DNA from: Alphaproteobacteria bacterium
Lineage (GTDB): Bacteria; Pseudomonadota; Alphaproteobacteria; UBA7887
Length of the DNA stretch: 59,835 bases
Direction: 5' to 3'
Assembly (NCBI GenBank): GCA_028289725.1
Contig: JANQOH010000396.1
Coordinates: 1-59,835 of the forward strand
Shown here: positions 1 through 8,544 of the stretch, in pieces
Layout of the letters: the number at the start of each line of letters is the position of its first letter
How positions within the stretch are numbered: position 1 is the first letter of the stretch
Notes under the pieces: model-generated
The model's input: only the letters and a program-made list of their open reading frames with translations
Told to the model about the DNA's origin: nothing
The model's database searches: none
Position numbers and translations under genes: made by a program

Positions 1-1011
1 GACTTGGATCAACTGCGTGCGCGCCGGGCCGATTTGCGGCTCCGTGCCGAGAGGCTGCGCGCCTTCGCGTCCGAACGCGCACCTGATTTCGAATCCGTGC
101 ACGACCCCTCGTTTGCCGGGTTGATCGACGACCAACGCGCGATCTATCGGGGTCAGATCGAAAGCCAAAAAGCGCAGCGCGCGGTCCTCGCGACGCAGAT
201 CGACCAGCGGAGCGCGGAACTGGCGGTTTTCGAAGAGCAGCAGAAGGCTGTGCAGGATCAGCTCGAAATCTTCGATGAGCAGATCGAAATCCGCGCGCGG
301 CTTGTCGAACAAGGCCTCGAGTCGCGCATGGCCTACTTGGAGACCCGGCGTCAACAGGCGCAGATGCTCGGTGAGCTGCAGCGGCTCATGGGCGAAATGG
401 TGGCGACCCAGAAGGCCCTTGCGGAAGCCGAAAGCCGCCTGTTGGATCTCGATGCAACCGCGCGTCACGATGCATTGGATCAATTGGGAACCATCGGGGC
501 CGAGCTTGCCCAGGTCGAAGAGGCCATCGTGAAGGCCGAGGATCAAGTACGCCGCTTGGACGTCCGCGCACCGATCCGGGGGCTCGTCCAAGACGTGCAA
601 TTTCAGACCATCGGTGCGGTGGTGCGGCCGGGCGGATTGTTGATGAGCATCGTTCCGGTTGACGATGTTCTGGAGGTTGAGGCTCGCGTTTCCACCAACG
701 ATGTCGGGCACATCAGCATCGGCCAACCGGTCGCTGTGAAGGTCGCGACTTACGATTTCGCGCGCTATGGCGCGATCGAGGGCGTTTTGCGCACCGTTTC
801 GCCTTCGACCTTCACAGATGATGCCGGAACGCCCTATTACAAAGCCTTGATTACACTCACCAAAAGCTATCTTGGCGAAGATCCGGCGCGGGACCAGGTG
901 CTGCCCGGTATGACCGTCCAAGCGGACGTGATTACCGGCGAGAAAACCATTCTCGAATATCTGCTCAAGCCCATCTATGTAGGGCTCGACCGCGCCCTGC
1001 GCGAACGCTAA
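1..1011 (+). CDS. HlyD-family type I secretion membrane fusion protein (5' truncated)
   Basis: The reading frame is open from the first base, so the N-terminus (cytoplasmic tail and single membrane anchor) lies outside the window. Visible residues 1-180 are a long Glu/Gln/Ala/Arg-rich coiled coil, the periplasmic hairpin of the family. A lipoyl and beta-barrel region follows (VRAPIRGLVQDV, then VRPGGLLMSIVP). The end, TGEKTILEYLLKPI, is the typical C-terminus of HlyD adaptors of type I secretion, which bridge an inner-membrane ABC exporter and TolC. The convergent RTX gene next door is a plausible substrate. The partner ABC exporter is probably upstream of the window. The family call is secure; the cargo is inferred. 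Confidence 0.88.
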   Translation, partial: DLDQLRARRADLRLRAERLRAFASERAPDFESVHDPSFAGLIDDQRAIYRGQIESQKAQRAVLATQIDQRSAELAVFEEQQKAVQDQLEIFDEQIEIRARLVEQGLESRMAYLETRRQQAQMLGELQRLMGEMVATQKALAEAESRLLDLDATARHDALDQLGTIGAELAQVEEAIVKAEDQVRRLDVRAPIRGLVQDVQFQTIGAVVRPGGLLMSIVPVDDVLEVEARVSTNDVGHISIGQPVAVKVATYDFARYGAIEGVLRTVSPSTFTDDAGTPYYKALITLTKSYLGEDPARDQVLPGMTVQADVITGEKTILEYLLKPIYVGLDRALRER

Positions 1012-1043
1012 GACGCGCCCTCGCCTGTTTGGCGGGGCGCGTC
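1012..1043 (+). terminator. Hairpin terminator candidate after the HlyD-like gene
   Basis: GACGCGCCC at 1012-1020 pairs perfectly with GGGCGCGTC at 1035-1043. An inner CGCC/GGCG stem encloses the loop TGTTT. It starts right after the TAA stop. The downstream T-run is weak, so this may be only a structured 3' end. Confidence 0.45.
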
Positions 1044-1101
1044 TCGCGTCTTCGTGGGCGGCCGGGCGGATAAGCCTTCGGCCGCAGAATGATGCAGGCG
1101 C

Positions 1102-3957
1102 TTACCAGCTAATCTGTTCGGTGCTCGAGAACGTCAACTGGCTGCCATCGTCCAGCGTGATGGTGCCCGACGCGTCTTGGGCATCAAAGACGATGCTGTC
1201 GCCCGACTGCGTGTAGGACGCGTTCGTCGTGAGCGTCCAGCCGCTGCCGCTGTTGGGGCCGCCGGACACATCGCTCAATTCGACCGTGTCTGTCCAGCCG
1301 GAGCCGCCGCTGAAGCGGTCGCTGCCATCGCCGGCACCAAAGGTGAAGGTGTCGTCGCCGTCGCCGCCATAGCCACGATCGTTGCCGGCTCCGCCGTTGA
1401 TCGTATCGTTACCGGCATTGCCGTAGAGCCGATCATTGCCGCTGCCGCCGTTGATGACATCGCCTTCGGCGCTACCGTAGATGCGGTCGTTACCGCCACC
1501 GCCGTCGATGCTGCTGATGTTGTTCAGATCGGTGTTTGAGAAGTTGAGCGTGTTGTTGCCGCTCGTCCCGTGAATGGTCGTGCCGCCAGCCTGTCCGTTG
1601 ATGGTTTCGACGGTCGACGAGCCGCTGTAATAGCTCATGTTCAGATCGCTGGCGTTGGTGGCGTCAATGCTGTCATTGCCACCTTGACCATAGAACCGGT
1701 CCACGCCGTCACCCTGATTCACGACGAACGTATCGTCGCCGCCGCCGCCATAGAGACGGTCGTTGCCGGTGCCGCCGGTAATCGTGTCAGCTTCGGCGCT
1801 ACCGTAGATGCGGTCATTGCCGCCACCGCCATCGATATTGCTGATGTTGTTCAGGTCGGTGTTCGTGAAGTTGAGTGTGTTGTTGCCGCTGGTGCCGTTG
1901 ATTGTCGTGCCGCCGGCTTGACCGTCGATGGCCTCAACGGTCGAAGAGCCGTTGTAGTAGCTCATGTTCAGATCGCTGGCATTGGTGGCATCAATGCGGT
2001 CGTTGCCGCCCTGACCGTAGAAGCGGTCAACACCATCACCTTGATTCACGACGAAAGTGTCGTTGCCCGTGCCACCGTAGAGATAGTCGTTGCCGGTGCC
2101 GCCGGTGATGGTGTCGTTGCCCGATCCGCCGTAGAGGCGATCGTTACCGGCGCCGCCGGACAGATTGTCGTCGCCGGCATCGCCATAGACACGATCGTTA
2201 CCGGCATCACCGGACATCACATCATTGTCCGCGCCGCCATACATTCGGTCATTGCCGTCACCGCCGGACATGTTGTCGGCGCCTGCCTCACCATACATGC
2301 GGTCGCTGCCGGATCCGCCATCCATATTGTCGTCGCCGGCACGACCATAGAGACGGTCGTTGCCGCTGCCGCCGCTGATGGTGTCGGCGTCCGCGCTGCC
2401 ATAGATGCGGTCGTGACCGGCACCGCCATCGATGTTGCTGATGTTGTTCAGGTCGGTGTTGGAGAAGTTGAGCGTGTTGTTGCCGCTCGTCCCGTTGATG
2501 GTCGTGCCGCCGACCTGACCGTTGATGGTTTCGACAGTCGAGGAGCCATTGTAGTAGCTCATGTTCAGGTCATTGGCGTTGGTGGCGTCAATCGTGTCGT
2601 TGCCGCCCTGGCCATAGAACCGGTCAACGCCGTCACCCTGATTCACGACGAAGGTGTCGTTGCCGCTACCGCCGACGAAATAGTCGTTGCCGGTGCCGCC
2701 GGTGATGGTGTCGTTGCCCGATCCGCCGTAGAGGCGATCGTTACCGGCGCCGCCTGACAGGTCATCGTTGCCAGCATCGCCATAGACACGGTCGTTGCCG
2801 GACCCGCCATTCATGATGTCGTTGCCGTTGCCGCCATAGAGGCGGTCATTGCCGGCATCGCCATTCATCACATCATTGCCGTTCTGACCATACAGCCGGT
2901 CATTGCCGGTGCCGCCGGACATGGTGTCGTTACCATTGCCGCCGACCAAAATGTCATTGCCGGCATCACCGCTCATTTGGTCATTGCCGTCTTGACCATA
3001 GAGACGGTCATTGCCGCTGCCGCCGGACATATCGTCGTTGCCATCTTGGCCATAGAGCCGGTCGCGGCCGCTACCACCGGACATCGAGTCATCGCCGGTG
3101 CCGCCAGCAAGGTAGTCGTTGCCGCTGCCGCCGGACATGGTATCGGCGCCCGCCTCGCCATAGAGGCGGTCGCTGCCGCTGCCGCCGTCGATGGAATCAT
3201 CGCCGGCACGGCCATAGATGCGGTCGTTGCCGCCGCCACCATCAATGGCGTCGCCATCCCCGGTGCCGTACAAGCGATCGCCGCCACCGGTGCCGTTGAT
3301 CGCGTTCAACGCCGGCGCCACAGGGGCAGGAGGCACAGGCGCAGGCGCCACGGGCACAGGCCCAGCGACGGCCTCTGCCACCTCAGCATTCGGTTCGCCG
3401 CCGACAAAATCAGCTGGGGCGCTTGGCGCGCCGGTTACCGGCTGGGCCTCACCGGCCGGACTAGTGACGCTTTGAGCCGTGGAAGGCGCGTCCAGGTCAC
3501 CTTCGCGGCCGCCGGCCGCCGCACCGCTGGGCTCATTGGCTTGACCGCGTGCAGCAGCAGCGCTCGGTTCATCCGGCGACGGCGCACCCGGCCCGGAATC
3601 AGCCGCCTCGCGACCTTGCGCACTTAGGTCCGGAGGCGTGTCACCGACCGTGTCCGGGTCCGGCAAGACATTGACGCCATCACCGTCTTCGATCGGCGCA
3701 TCATAATCGTCCGTGTCATTCTCCGCGCCCGGGGCGCCCGTCTGAAACGCGTCGCCGCCGTCAGAGCGAACATCGCCTTGATGCACGGTGGTTAGGTTCG
3801 AGGCGACATTATCGTCTGAAGGGACGGCCTCAGCCTGGTTGAATTGAACCTCTGTCCGACGCGCCCCGGCCTCGCGCAGCGTCATCAGATCGTCCGTAAG
3901 AGCTTCATCAGGGATCGGTCGATTGCTGTCAGCCATGCTTCCTACTTTCGTCGCCAT
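1102..3957 (-). CDS. Large RTX (haemolysin-type Ca2+-binding repeat) protein
   Basis: About 951 residues. The first 230 or so are acidic and rich in Ala, Pro, Asp and Glu with no signal peptide, as expected for type I secretion. The rest is dominated by glycine-rich nonapeptides (GGSGNDRLYG, GGTGND) that form Ca2+-binding beta-rolls. They are interrupted three times by a block reading NQGDGVDRFYGQGGND, then NLNNISNIDGG-like sequence. The C-terminus (TITLDDGSQLTF then STEQISW) resembles the uncleaved secretion signal. No protease or lipase active site was recognised, so an adhesin or surface-layer role is more likely than an enzyme. Start 3957 has GGGAA about 8 bases upstream; ATGs at 3993 and 3936 are alternatives. 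Confidence 0.85.
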   Translation of the reverse strand: MATKVGSMADSNRPIPDEALTDDLMTLREAGARRTEVQFNQAEAVPSDDNVASNLTTVHQGDVRSDGGDAFQTGAPGAENDTDDYDAPIEDGDGVNVLPDPDTVGDTPPDLSAQGREAADSGPGAPSPDEPSAAAARGQANEPSGAAAGGREGDLDAPSTAQSVTSPAGEAQPVTGAPSAPADFVGGEPNAEVAEAVAGPVPVAPAPVPPAPVAPALNAINGTGGGDRLYGTGDGDAIDGGGGNDRIYGRAGDDSIDGGSGSDRLYGEAGADTMSGGSGNDYLAGGTGDDSMSGGSGRDRLYGQDGNDDMSGGSGNDRLYGQDGNDQMSGDAGNDILVGGNGNDTMSGGTGNDRLYGQNGNDVMNGDAGNDRLYGGNGNDIMNGGSGNDRVYGDAGNDDLSGGAGNDRLYGGSGNDTITGGTGNDYFVGGSGNDTFVVNQGDGVDRFYGQGGNDTIDATNANDLNMSYYNGSSTVETINGQVGGTTINGTSGNNTLNFSNTDLNNISNIDGGAGHDRIYGSADADTISGGSGNDRLYGRAGDDNMDGGSGSDRMYGEAGADNMSGGDGNDRMYGGADNDVMSGDAGNDRVYGDAGDDNLSGGAGNDRLYGGSGNDTITGGTGNDYLYGGTGNDTFVVNQGDGVDRFYGQGGNDRIDATNASDLNMSYYNGSSTVEAIDGQAGGTTINGTSGNNTLNFTNTDLNNISNIDGGGGNDRIYGSAEADTITGGTGNDRLYGGGGDDTFVVNQGDGVDRFYGQGGNDSIDATNASDLNMSYYSGSSTVETINGQAGGTTIHGTSGNNTLNFSNTDLNNISSIDGGGGNDRIYGSAEGDVINGGSGNDRLYGNAGNDTINGGAGNDRGYGGDGDDTFTFGAGDGSDRFSGGSGWTDTVELSDVSGGPNSGSGWTLTTNASYTQSGDSIVFDAQDASGTITLDDGSQLTFSSTEQISW
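1514..1740 (-). repeat. RTX gene macro-repeat copy A (227 bp)
   Basis: This in-frame block encodes the non-RTX spacer of the repeat protein. It matches copies B and C base for base over most of its length, with scattered substitutions and no length change. Confidence 0.8.
1841..2067 (-). repeat. RTX gene macro-repeat copy B (227 bp)
   Basis: Same 227-bp block as copy A, 327 bp away (109 codons). It is followed, like copy C, by a nearly identical 60-bp stretch of RTX codons (around 2095-2158, matching 2692-2755). Confidence 0.8.
2438..2664 (-). repeat. RTX gene macro-repeat copy C (227 bp)
   Basis: Third copy of the 227-bp block, 597 bp (199 codons) from copy B. Equal copy length and in-frame spacing suggest growth of the gene by internal duplication. 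Confidence 0.8.
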
Positions 3958-4345
3958 CGCTCGGTTTCCCGAGCTGATCCGCGATCCCGCCATTCCCGGA
4001 TTGAAATGAAAACCCGGCGCTCAACTGAGGTGTCGGCGCACTACGTCGTAGGTTGCTATATGGACTGTAACGATTCGACGGTTCAGGGATTCTCCTAGGA
4101 TTGTGACGGGAATCACATTTGGGCCAAATTTGCGGCGCGACTCCATCGATTGTTGCACTGCACTACGGCATCCGATGCCCCTTCCGGTTGTGTTTTCCGA
4201 CGAAATTATTTCGCCGGTGCCTGTCGTTACGCCGCCGTCGTGATGCATATGGCTGAGGTGTCGCATGGCATGTAGCGACTATCGACACCGGGCATCCCGA
4301 GGTATGATGAGGGCCTCAAGCGCATGGATGTAGTGGAGCAAGGCG
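3958..4345. promoter_or_regulatory. Divergent intergenic region with dyad symmetries
   Basis: About 390 bases between the RTX gene and the DapA-like gene, more AT-rich than the flanks, with no convincing ORF. It contains a perfect 13-bp dyad ATTTGGGCCAAAT (4117-4129), immediately preceded by GTGA-N6-TCAC (4103-4116). These are plausible operators for one or both divergent genes. No confident -35/-10 pair was assigned. Confidence 0.4.
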
Positions 4346-5311
4346 ATGAGGCGTTTTAACGACTTCGAGCCCAAGGGCGTGATTCCGGCGACGTTGCTCG
4401 CCGTCAACGAGGATTACAGCATCGATGAGGCCGCGACCCGCAAACATCTGCGCGACTGTGCATTGGTGCCTGGCGTCTCGGCGGCCACGGTCAACGGGCA
4501 TGCGTCCGAGGTTCACGCCTGCACGTTTGAGGAGCAGCGGCGGATTCTCGACGCCTCGCTTGACGAGGTTGGCGATGAGGTACCGCTGATCAACGGCGTC
4601 TATGCCGACGGTAGCCACGAAGCAGCCCGGATCGCGCGCATGGCGGATGACGCCGGGGCGTCCTGCTTATTGGTGTTTCCGCCTCAGAGCATGACCATGG
4701 GTGGTCAAATGCGGCCGGAAATGGCGCTGGCGCATTTCAAAACCATCGCCGATGCAACTGATTTGCCGATCATCGTGTTCGAGTATCCGATGACGTCGGG
4801 CCTCGGATATCCGTTTGATACGCTTCTGAAATTATTTGACGAAGTGCCGACCATCCGCGCCATCAAGGATTGGTGCGCGGACCCGATGTTGCACGAGAAA
4901 CATACGCGCACGTTCCAAGCCTTGCCGCGGCCGATCAACGTGCTGACCACCCATAGCGCTTGGCTTATGAGTTCTCTGGTCATGGGTGCCAACGGGCTGC
5001 TGTCGGGCGCGGGCAGCGTCATTTCCGACCTTCAGGTGGCCCTTTTCGAAGCGGTCCAGGCCAAGGATCTCGCCCGCGCGCAAGCGATCAACGATCGTAT
5101 CGTTCCGCTTACGCAAGCGTTCTACGCGCCGCCGTTCCTCGACATGCACAATCGCATGAAGGAATGCCTGGTGCTGCTTGGGCGTCTCGACAAGGCCGTG
5201 GTACGCCCGCCATTGATGAAGCTGCACGACGCTGAGATTCAAGGATTGGCGGCGGCCCTTGAGGCAGCTGGCATTGGACAAGAGGGTGCTCTGGCGCTTG
5301 CCGCTGAGTAA
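4346..5311 (+). CDS. Dihydrodipicolinate synthase/N-acetylneuraminate lyase-family aldolase
   Basis: A 321-residue TIM-barrel class I aldolase. The Schiff-base lysine is K174 in TIRAIKDW. The substrate-carboxylate loop, usually GTTGE, reads GHASE (51-55). The catalytic tyrosine of the usual YNxP motif appears as phenylalanine in FEYP (145-148), so this is not a standard DapA. It more likely cleaves or dehydrates a keto acid or keto sugar in a catabolic route. An oxidoreductase follows 46 bases downstream, then a TRAP receptor of the keto-acid type, which fits uptake plus breakdown of an organic acid. Family call firm; substrate unknown. Confidence 0.85.
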   Translation: MRRFNDFEPKGVIPATLLAVNEDYSIDEAATRKHLRDCALVPGVSAATVNGHASEVHACTFEEQRRILDASLDEVGDEVPLINGVYADGSHEAARIARMADDAGASCLLVFPPQSMTMGGQMRPEMALAHFKTIADATDLPIIVFEYPMTSGLGYPFDTLLKLFDEVPTIRAIKDWCADPMLHEKHTRTFQALPRPINVLTTHSAWLMSSLVMGANGLLSGAGSVISDLQVALFEAVQAKDLARAQAINDRIVPLTQAFYAPPFLDMHNRMKECLVLLGRLDKAVVRPPLMKLHDAEIQGLAAALEAAGIGQEGALALAAE

Positions 5312-5357
5312 AGGTTAGCCCCTCTCAACCTGGCTGTTTCCGGCAGCGCTGCGGCTG

Positions 5358-7082
5358 ATGTCCGGTCTGTTCGCGCCTGGAATGATCGGCTCGGTGCGGA
5401 TCCCGAACCGCATCGTCATGCCGTCCATGACCACACGGTCCGCAGACGCGGATGGGTTCGTCACCGACGACACAATCGCCTACTTCGTGGCCCGCGCCCG
5501 CGGTGGCACCGGCCTGATCACGGTCGAAATGGCGTCACCCGAGAAAGCCGGCCGACACCGGCATCACGAACTCGGGATATACGACGACAAGTTCCTGCCT
5601 GGCTTGCGCCGGCTGGTCGACGCCATCCACGAAGCCGGGGCGCGGGCTGCGATACAGCTTGGCCATGGCGGCGGCCATACGCGGCGGGACATATGCGGCG
5701 AAACGCCCGTCGCTCCATCCGCGGTGCCTCACGGCGTATTTGAACGCACGTTCGAAACGATCGTGCCGCAAGCAATGAGCCGAGACCGGGTCGCAGAGGC
5801 CGTTCAAGCGTTTGTGGACGCCGCCAAGCGCGCCGCGCGCGCCGGCTTTGACATTGTCGAGATCCACGCCGCGCACGGCTATCTCATTTCACAGTTCCTA
5901 TGTCCGGCCGAGAACAAGCGGCAGGACGAATATGGCGGATCACTGGAAAACCGCGCTCGTTTCGGTCTCGACATCTTGCACGGCATAAAGACCGAAGTGC
6001 CCGACATCGCAGTGATCTTCAGACTCACGGTCGAGGACTACTTCGCCCAGGGCATGCCGTTGCGCGATGGCATCCAAGTGGCCGAATGGGCTGCGGCGAA
6101 TGGGGCCGATGCGGTCCATGTAACAGCCGGGCACTATCGCTCCGATTTCCCAGCGATGATGATCCCGCCGATGATCATTCCGGATGCGCCGTTTCTAGAT
6201 TTTGCGGCTCAGGTCAAAGCTAAGGTCAATGTCCCGGTCATCGCGGTCGGAAGACTGGGCGATCCGTCCGTTGCCGCGGCCGCGATCACCGACGGCAAAG
6301 CAGATTTCATCGCACTTGGCCGCAGCTTGCTTGCCGACGAAAACTGGCCAAACAAGGTACGCGACGGTGGGCCTGTTCGCCGCTGCTTGGCCTGCAATAG
6401 TTGCGTGGACGGCATGCGCGGCGGTGAGAAACTCGCCTGCATCATCAATGCGCGGGCGGTGCGCGAACGGGCGTTCGCCGGTTGTGAGCCGTCGCAAGGC
6501 GAGACGATCGCGGTGATCGGCGCGGGCCCCGCGGGTCTGACTTACGCGTCGCTCGTCGCACCGGGCAATGATGTGACAGTCTTCGAACGCCAGCCCGAAG
6601 TCGGCGGGGCGCTGCGCTTAGCGGCTAAAGCGCCATTGTTCCAGGATGTGGCAACAAAAGAGGAGAATTTCCTCATATATCTGGATTCTTTGGTTGAGAC
6701 CTGCCGTCGCGGCGGCGTCAAATTCCGAATGGGGACTGATGCGACACGCTTGGCAGGTGATCTGAAGCAATATGACCGTCTGGTCATCGCGACAGGCGCT
6801 TCCTACCGCTTTGGTATGGGTCCGCTCGTTGGTTGGATGCTTCGGAGCGGCATGGGACATTGGCCCATGTTCAAGAAAATTCTGAGCAATCCCAAACTAA
6901 GGAATTGGTTTTATTACAAGGCGCGTGGCGGCACTTCAGTGAATTTTGAGCAGTTGGCGCGTCCTGGACAGACCATCACGGTTCTCGGCGACGCGGCGAC
7001 GCCGGCGAAAACCAAAGACGCCGTGGCGAGTGCGTTCGAGGCCGCCCTGCAGGTCGAGGTCTCCGAACCCCACAACCGCTGA
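5358..7082 (+). CDS. Old-yellow-enzyme-type NADH:flavin oxidoreductase with shortened FAD domain
   Basis: Residues 1-335 form the FMN TIM barrel of the 2,4-dienoyl-CoA reductase/trimethylamine dehydrogenase family; EIHAAHGYLISQFL and DEYGGSLENR are diagnostic. Four cysteines at 343, 346, 349 and 361 (CX2CX2CX11C) should hold a 4Fe-4S cluster; the E. coli enzyme has CX2CX3CX11C. A Rossmann motif VIGAGPAG (386-393) marks FAD binding. At 574 residues it is about 100 shorter than usual, and the second GxGxxG that normally binds NAD(P)H is not found. The C-terminal VLGDAATPAKTKDA does match the family end. It probably reduces or demethylates an unsaturated or N-methyl substrate from the same pathway as the upstream lyase. 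Confidence 0.85.
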   Translation: MSGLFAPGMIGSVRIPNRIVMPSMTTRSADADGFVTDDTIAYFVARARGGTGLITVEMASPEKAGRHRHHELGIYDDKFLPGLRRLVDAIHEAGARAAIQLGHGGGHTRRDICGETPVAPSAVPHGVFERTFETIVPQAMSRDRVAEAVQAFVDAAKRAARAGFDIVEIHAAHGYLISQFLCPAENKRQDEYGGSLENRARFGLDILHGIKTEVPDIAVIFRLTVEDYFAQGMPLRDGIQVAEWAAANGADAVHVTAGHYRSDFPAMMIPPMIIPDAPFLDFAAQVKAKVNVPVIAVGRLGDPSVAAAAITDGKADFIALGRSLLADENWPNKVRDGGPVRRCLACNSCVDGMRGGEKLACIINARAVRERAFAGCEPSQGETIAVIGAGPAGLTYASLVAPGNDVTVFERQPEVGGALRLAAKAPLFQDVATKEENFLIYLDSLVETCRRGGVKFRMGTDATRLAGDLKQYDRLVIATGASYRFGMGPLVGWMLRSGMGHWPMFKKILSNPKLRNWFYYKARGGTSVNFEQLARPGQTITVLGDAATPAKTKDAVASAFEAALQVEVSEPHNR

Positions 7083-7210
7083 ACTCCCGCGATAACCCCG
7101 TTATCAGGACGGGTCCTCTCAGCTACAGTATGCATGAGAGTGAACGGTCGGTCTATTGCCGGCCGAACAAGGACAGCGGCCAGCGCTGCGATGGGGAGAG
7201 GATATCGGTT

Positions 7211-8350
7211 ATGTCAGATAAGGTGACGAAGCAGGGAAAACCGAGCAAAAGTGGCCGTGCCGCAAGCAGCCGGCGCGGCTTCCTTAAGGGCGCTGTCGCC
7301 GGCGCGGCGGCATCCACCGCGGTTGCGGCGCCGGCCATCGCGCAGGGCAAGGTGCGGTGGAAAATGGTCACCACCTGGCCAAAGAACTTCCCCGGCGTGG
7401 GCATCGCCGCGCAACGCATCGCGGATCGGATTACCGCCATGTCCGACGGTCAGCTGGAAATCAAGCTGTTCGCCGCCGGCGAACTCGTTCCGGCGTTCGA
7501 AATGTTTGATGCTGTTCGGGACGGCATCGCGCAATGCGGCCATGACGCTCCCTATTACTGGGTGGCAAAGCATAAATCGACACCGTTCTTCTGCACGGTT
7601 CCGGGCGGCCTGACGCCGGTGGAACAGATGGGCTGGATTCAGCACGGTGGCGGCCAGGAATTGTGGGATGAGCTCTATGGTCGTTTCGGATTGCGCGCCT
7701 GGATCGGCGGCAATGCCGGCATGCAGTTCATGGGTTGGTTCAAGAACGAGATTAATTCGCTAGCCGACCTCCAGGGCCTCAAGATCCGCATGGCTGGCCT
7801 CCATGCCGAAGTGTTTAACCGGATGGGCGCGACCGCGGTGAATCTTCCCGGCGGCGAAATTATGCCCGCGCTGCAGTCTGGCGTGATTGATGCGGCCGAA
7901 TGGGGCGGCCCGTGGATGGATGTCGCCTTCGGCTTCTACAAAGTTGTGACGCATTGCTATGGCCCGACGGCGCACGAGCCCGGCGCCATGAACTCCTTCA
8001 CGGTCAATCTCGAAGCCTATGAGGACCTTCCGAAGCATCTGCAAGAGGTGGTGCGTTACGGCGCCCTGGCTGAGGTGGCGAACTTGCTTGGCGAGTTCAA
8101 CGCGCTTAATGCCGTCTCGCTGGAGTCCATGAAAGAGAAATACAATGTGACGCCCGGCATCTTCCCGGACGATGTATTGAACGCCTGGTTCGAGAAGAGT
8201 GCTGAGGTGAATGCCGAGGCCGCGCAGGAGGATGACCTCGCGCAGCGCATCTATGACAGTTGGTCGGCGTATCGTGAACGTGCGATCGCGCTGGCACCTT
8301 ATGCGGACTACGGCTTCATGAAGGCTCGCGAACGCGCTGCTATCGGTTGA
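7211..8350 (+). CDS. TRAP transporter solute-binding protein (DctP/TakP type)
   Basis: A 379-residue periplasmic receptor. ATG 7211 is preceded by GGGGAGAGG at good spacing, so an upstream in-frame ATG at 7130 is rejected. A twin-arginine leader (SSRRGFLKG, Arg21-22) and a hydrophobic Ala-rich stretch end near AIAQ (about 45). The mature part begins VRWKMVTTWPKNFPG. The blocks GLKIRMAGLHAEVFNR, LPGGEIMPALQSG and AAEWGGPW match the alpha-keto-acid receptor branch (TakP). No TRAP membrane subunits lie nearby, so it must work with permeases encoded elsewhere. A close paralogue lies at 42842-43924. Ligand not determined. Confidence 0.88.
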   Translation: MSDKVTKQGKPSKSGRAASSRRGFLKGAVAGAAASTAVAAPAIAQGKVRWKMVTTWPKNFPGVGIAAQRIADRITAMSDGQLEIKLFAAGELVPAFEMFDAVRDGIAQCGHDAPYYWVAKHKSTPFFCTVPGGLTPVEQMGWIQHGGGQELWDELYGRFGLRAWIGGNAGMQFMGWFKNEINSLADLQGLKIRMAGLHAEVFNRMGATAVNLPGGEIMPALQSGVIDAAEWGGPWMDVAFGFYKVVTHCYGPTAHEPGAMNSFTVNLEAYEDLPKHLQEVVRYGALAEVANLLGEFNALNAVSLESMKEKYNVTPGIFPDDVLNAWFEKSAEVNAEAAQEDDLAQRIYDSWSAYRERAIALAPYADYGFMKARERAAIG

Positions 8351-8376
8351 TATTCAAGGACTTCCGGGCGGAACGT

Positions 8377-8396
8377 CCGAGCGACTGCCCGCTCGG
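8377..8396 (+). terminator. Weak hairpin after the TRAP receptor gene
   Basis: CCGAGCG (8377-8383) pairs with CGCTCGG (8390-8396) 27 bases after the stop. No T-run follows, so it may be an mRNA 3' stabiliser rather than an intrinsic terminator. Confidence 0.3.
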
Positions 8397-8544
8397 CGGC
8401 TGCCGGCTTGGTTGTTGCGATCGCGAGAATGTCGGCAGAATCCCTACGGCGCGATACCCCGCTTGACGATTTGGGGGCTTGGCTGCGATTGTCGAACGGC
8501 GGCGGGGCCTAAAAAGCAGCGGTGCGATAGGCCGTTCTGAGACG

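Noticed and set aside
1570..2757. A 395-codon plus-strand frame rich in Val, Ala and Ile, antisense to the RTX gene.
   Set aside because: It is the complement of glycine-rich repeats and repeats with the same period; no start site or family features.
1503..3290. Periodic repeats that could suggest a CRISPR array or satellite.
   Set aside because: Spacing is in multiples of three, the repeats encode RTX nonapeptides, and there are no unique spacers or cas genes.
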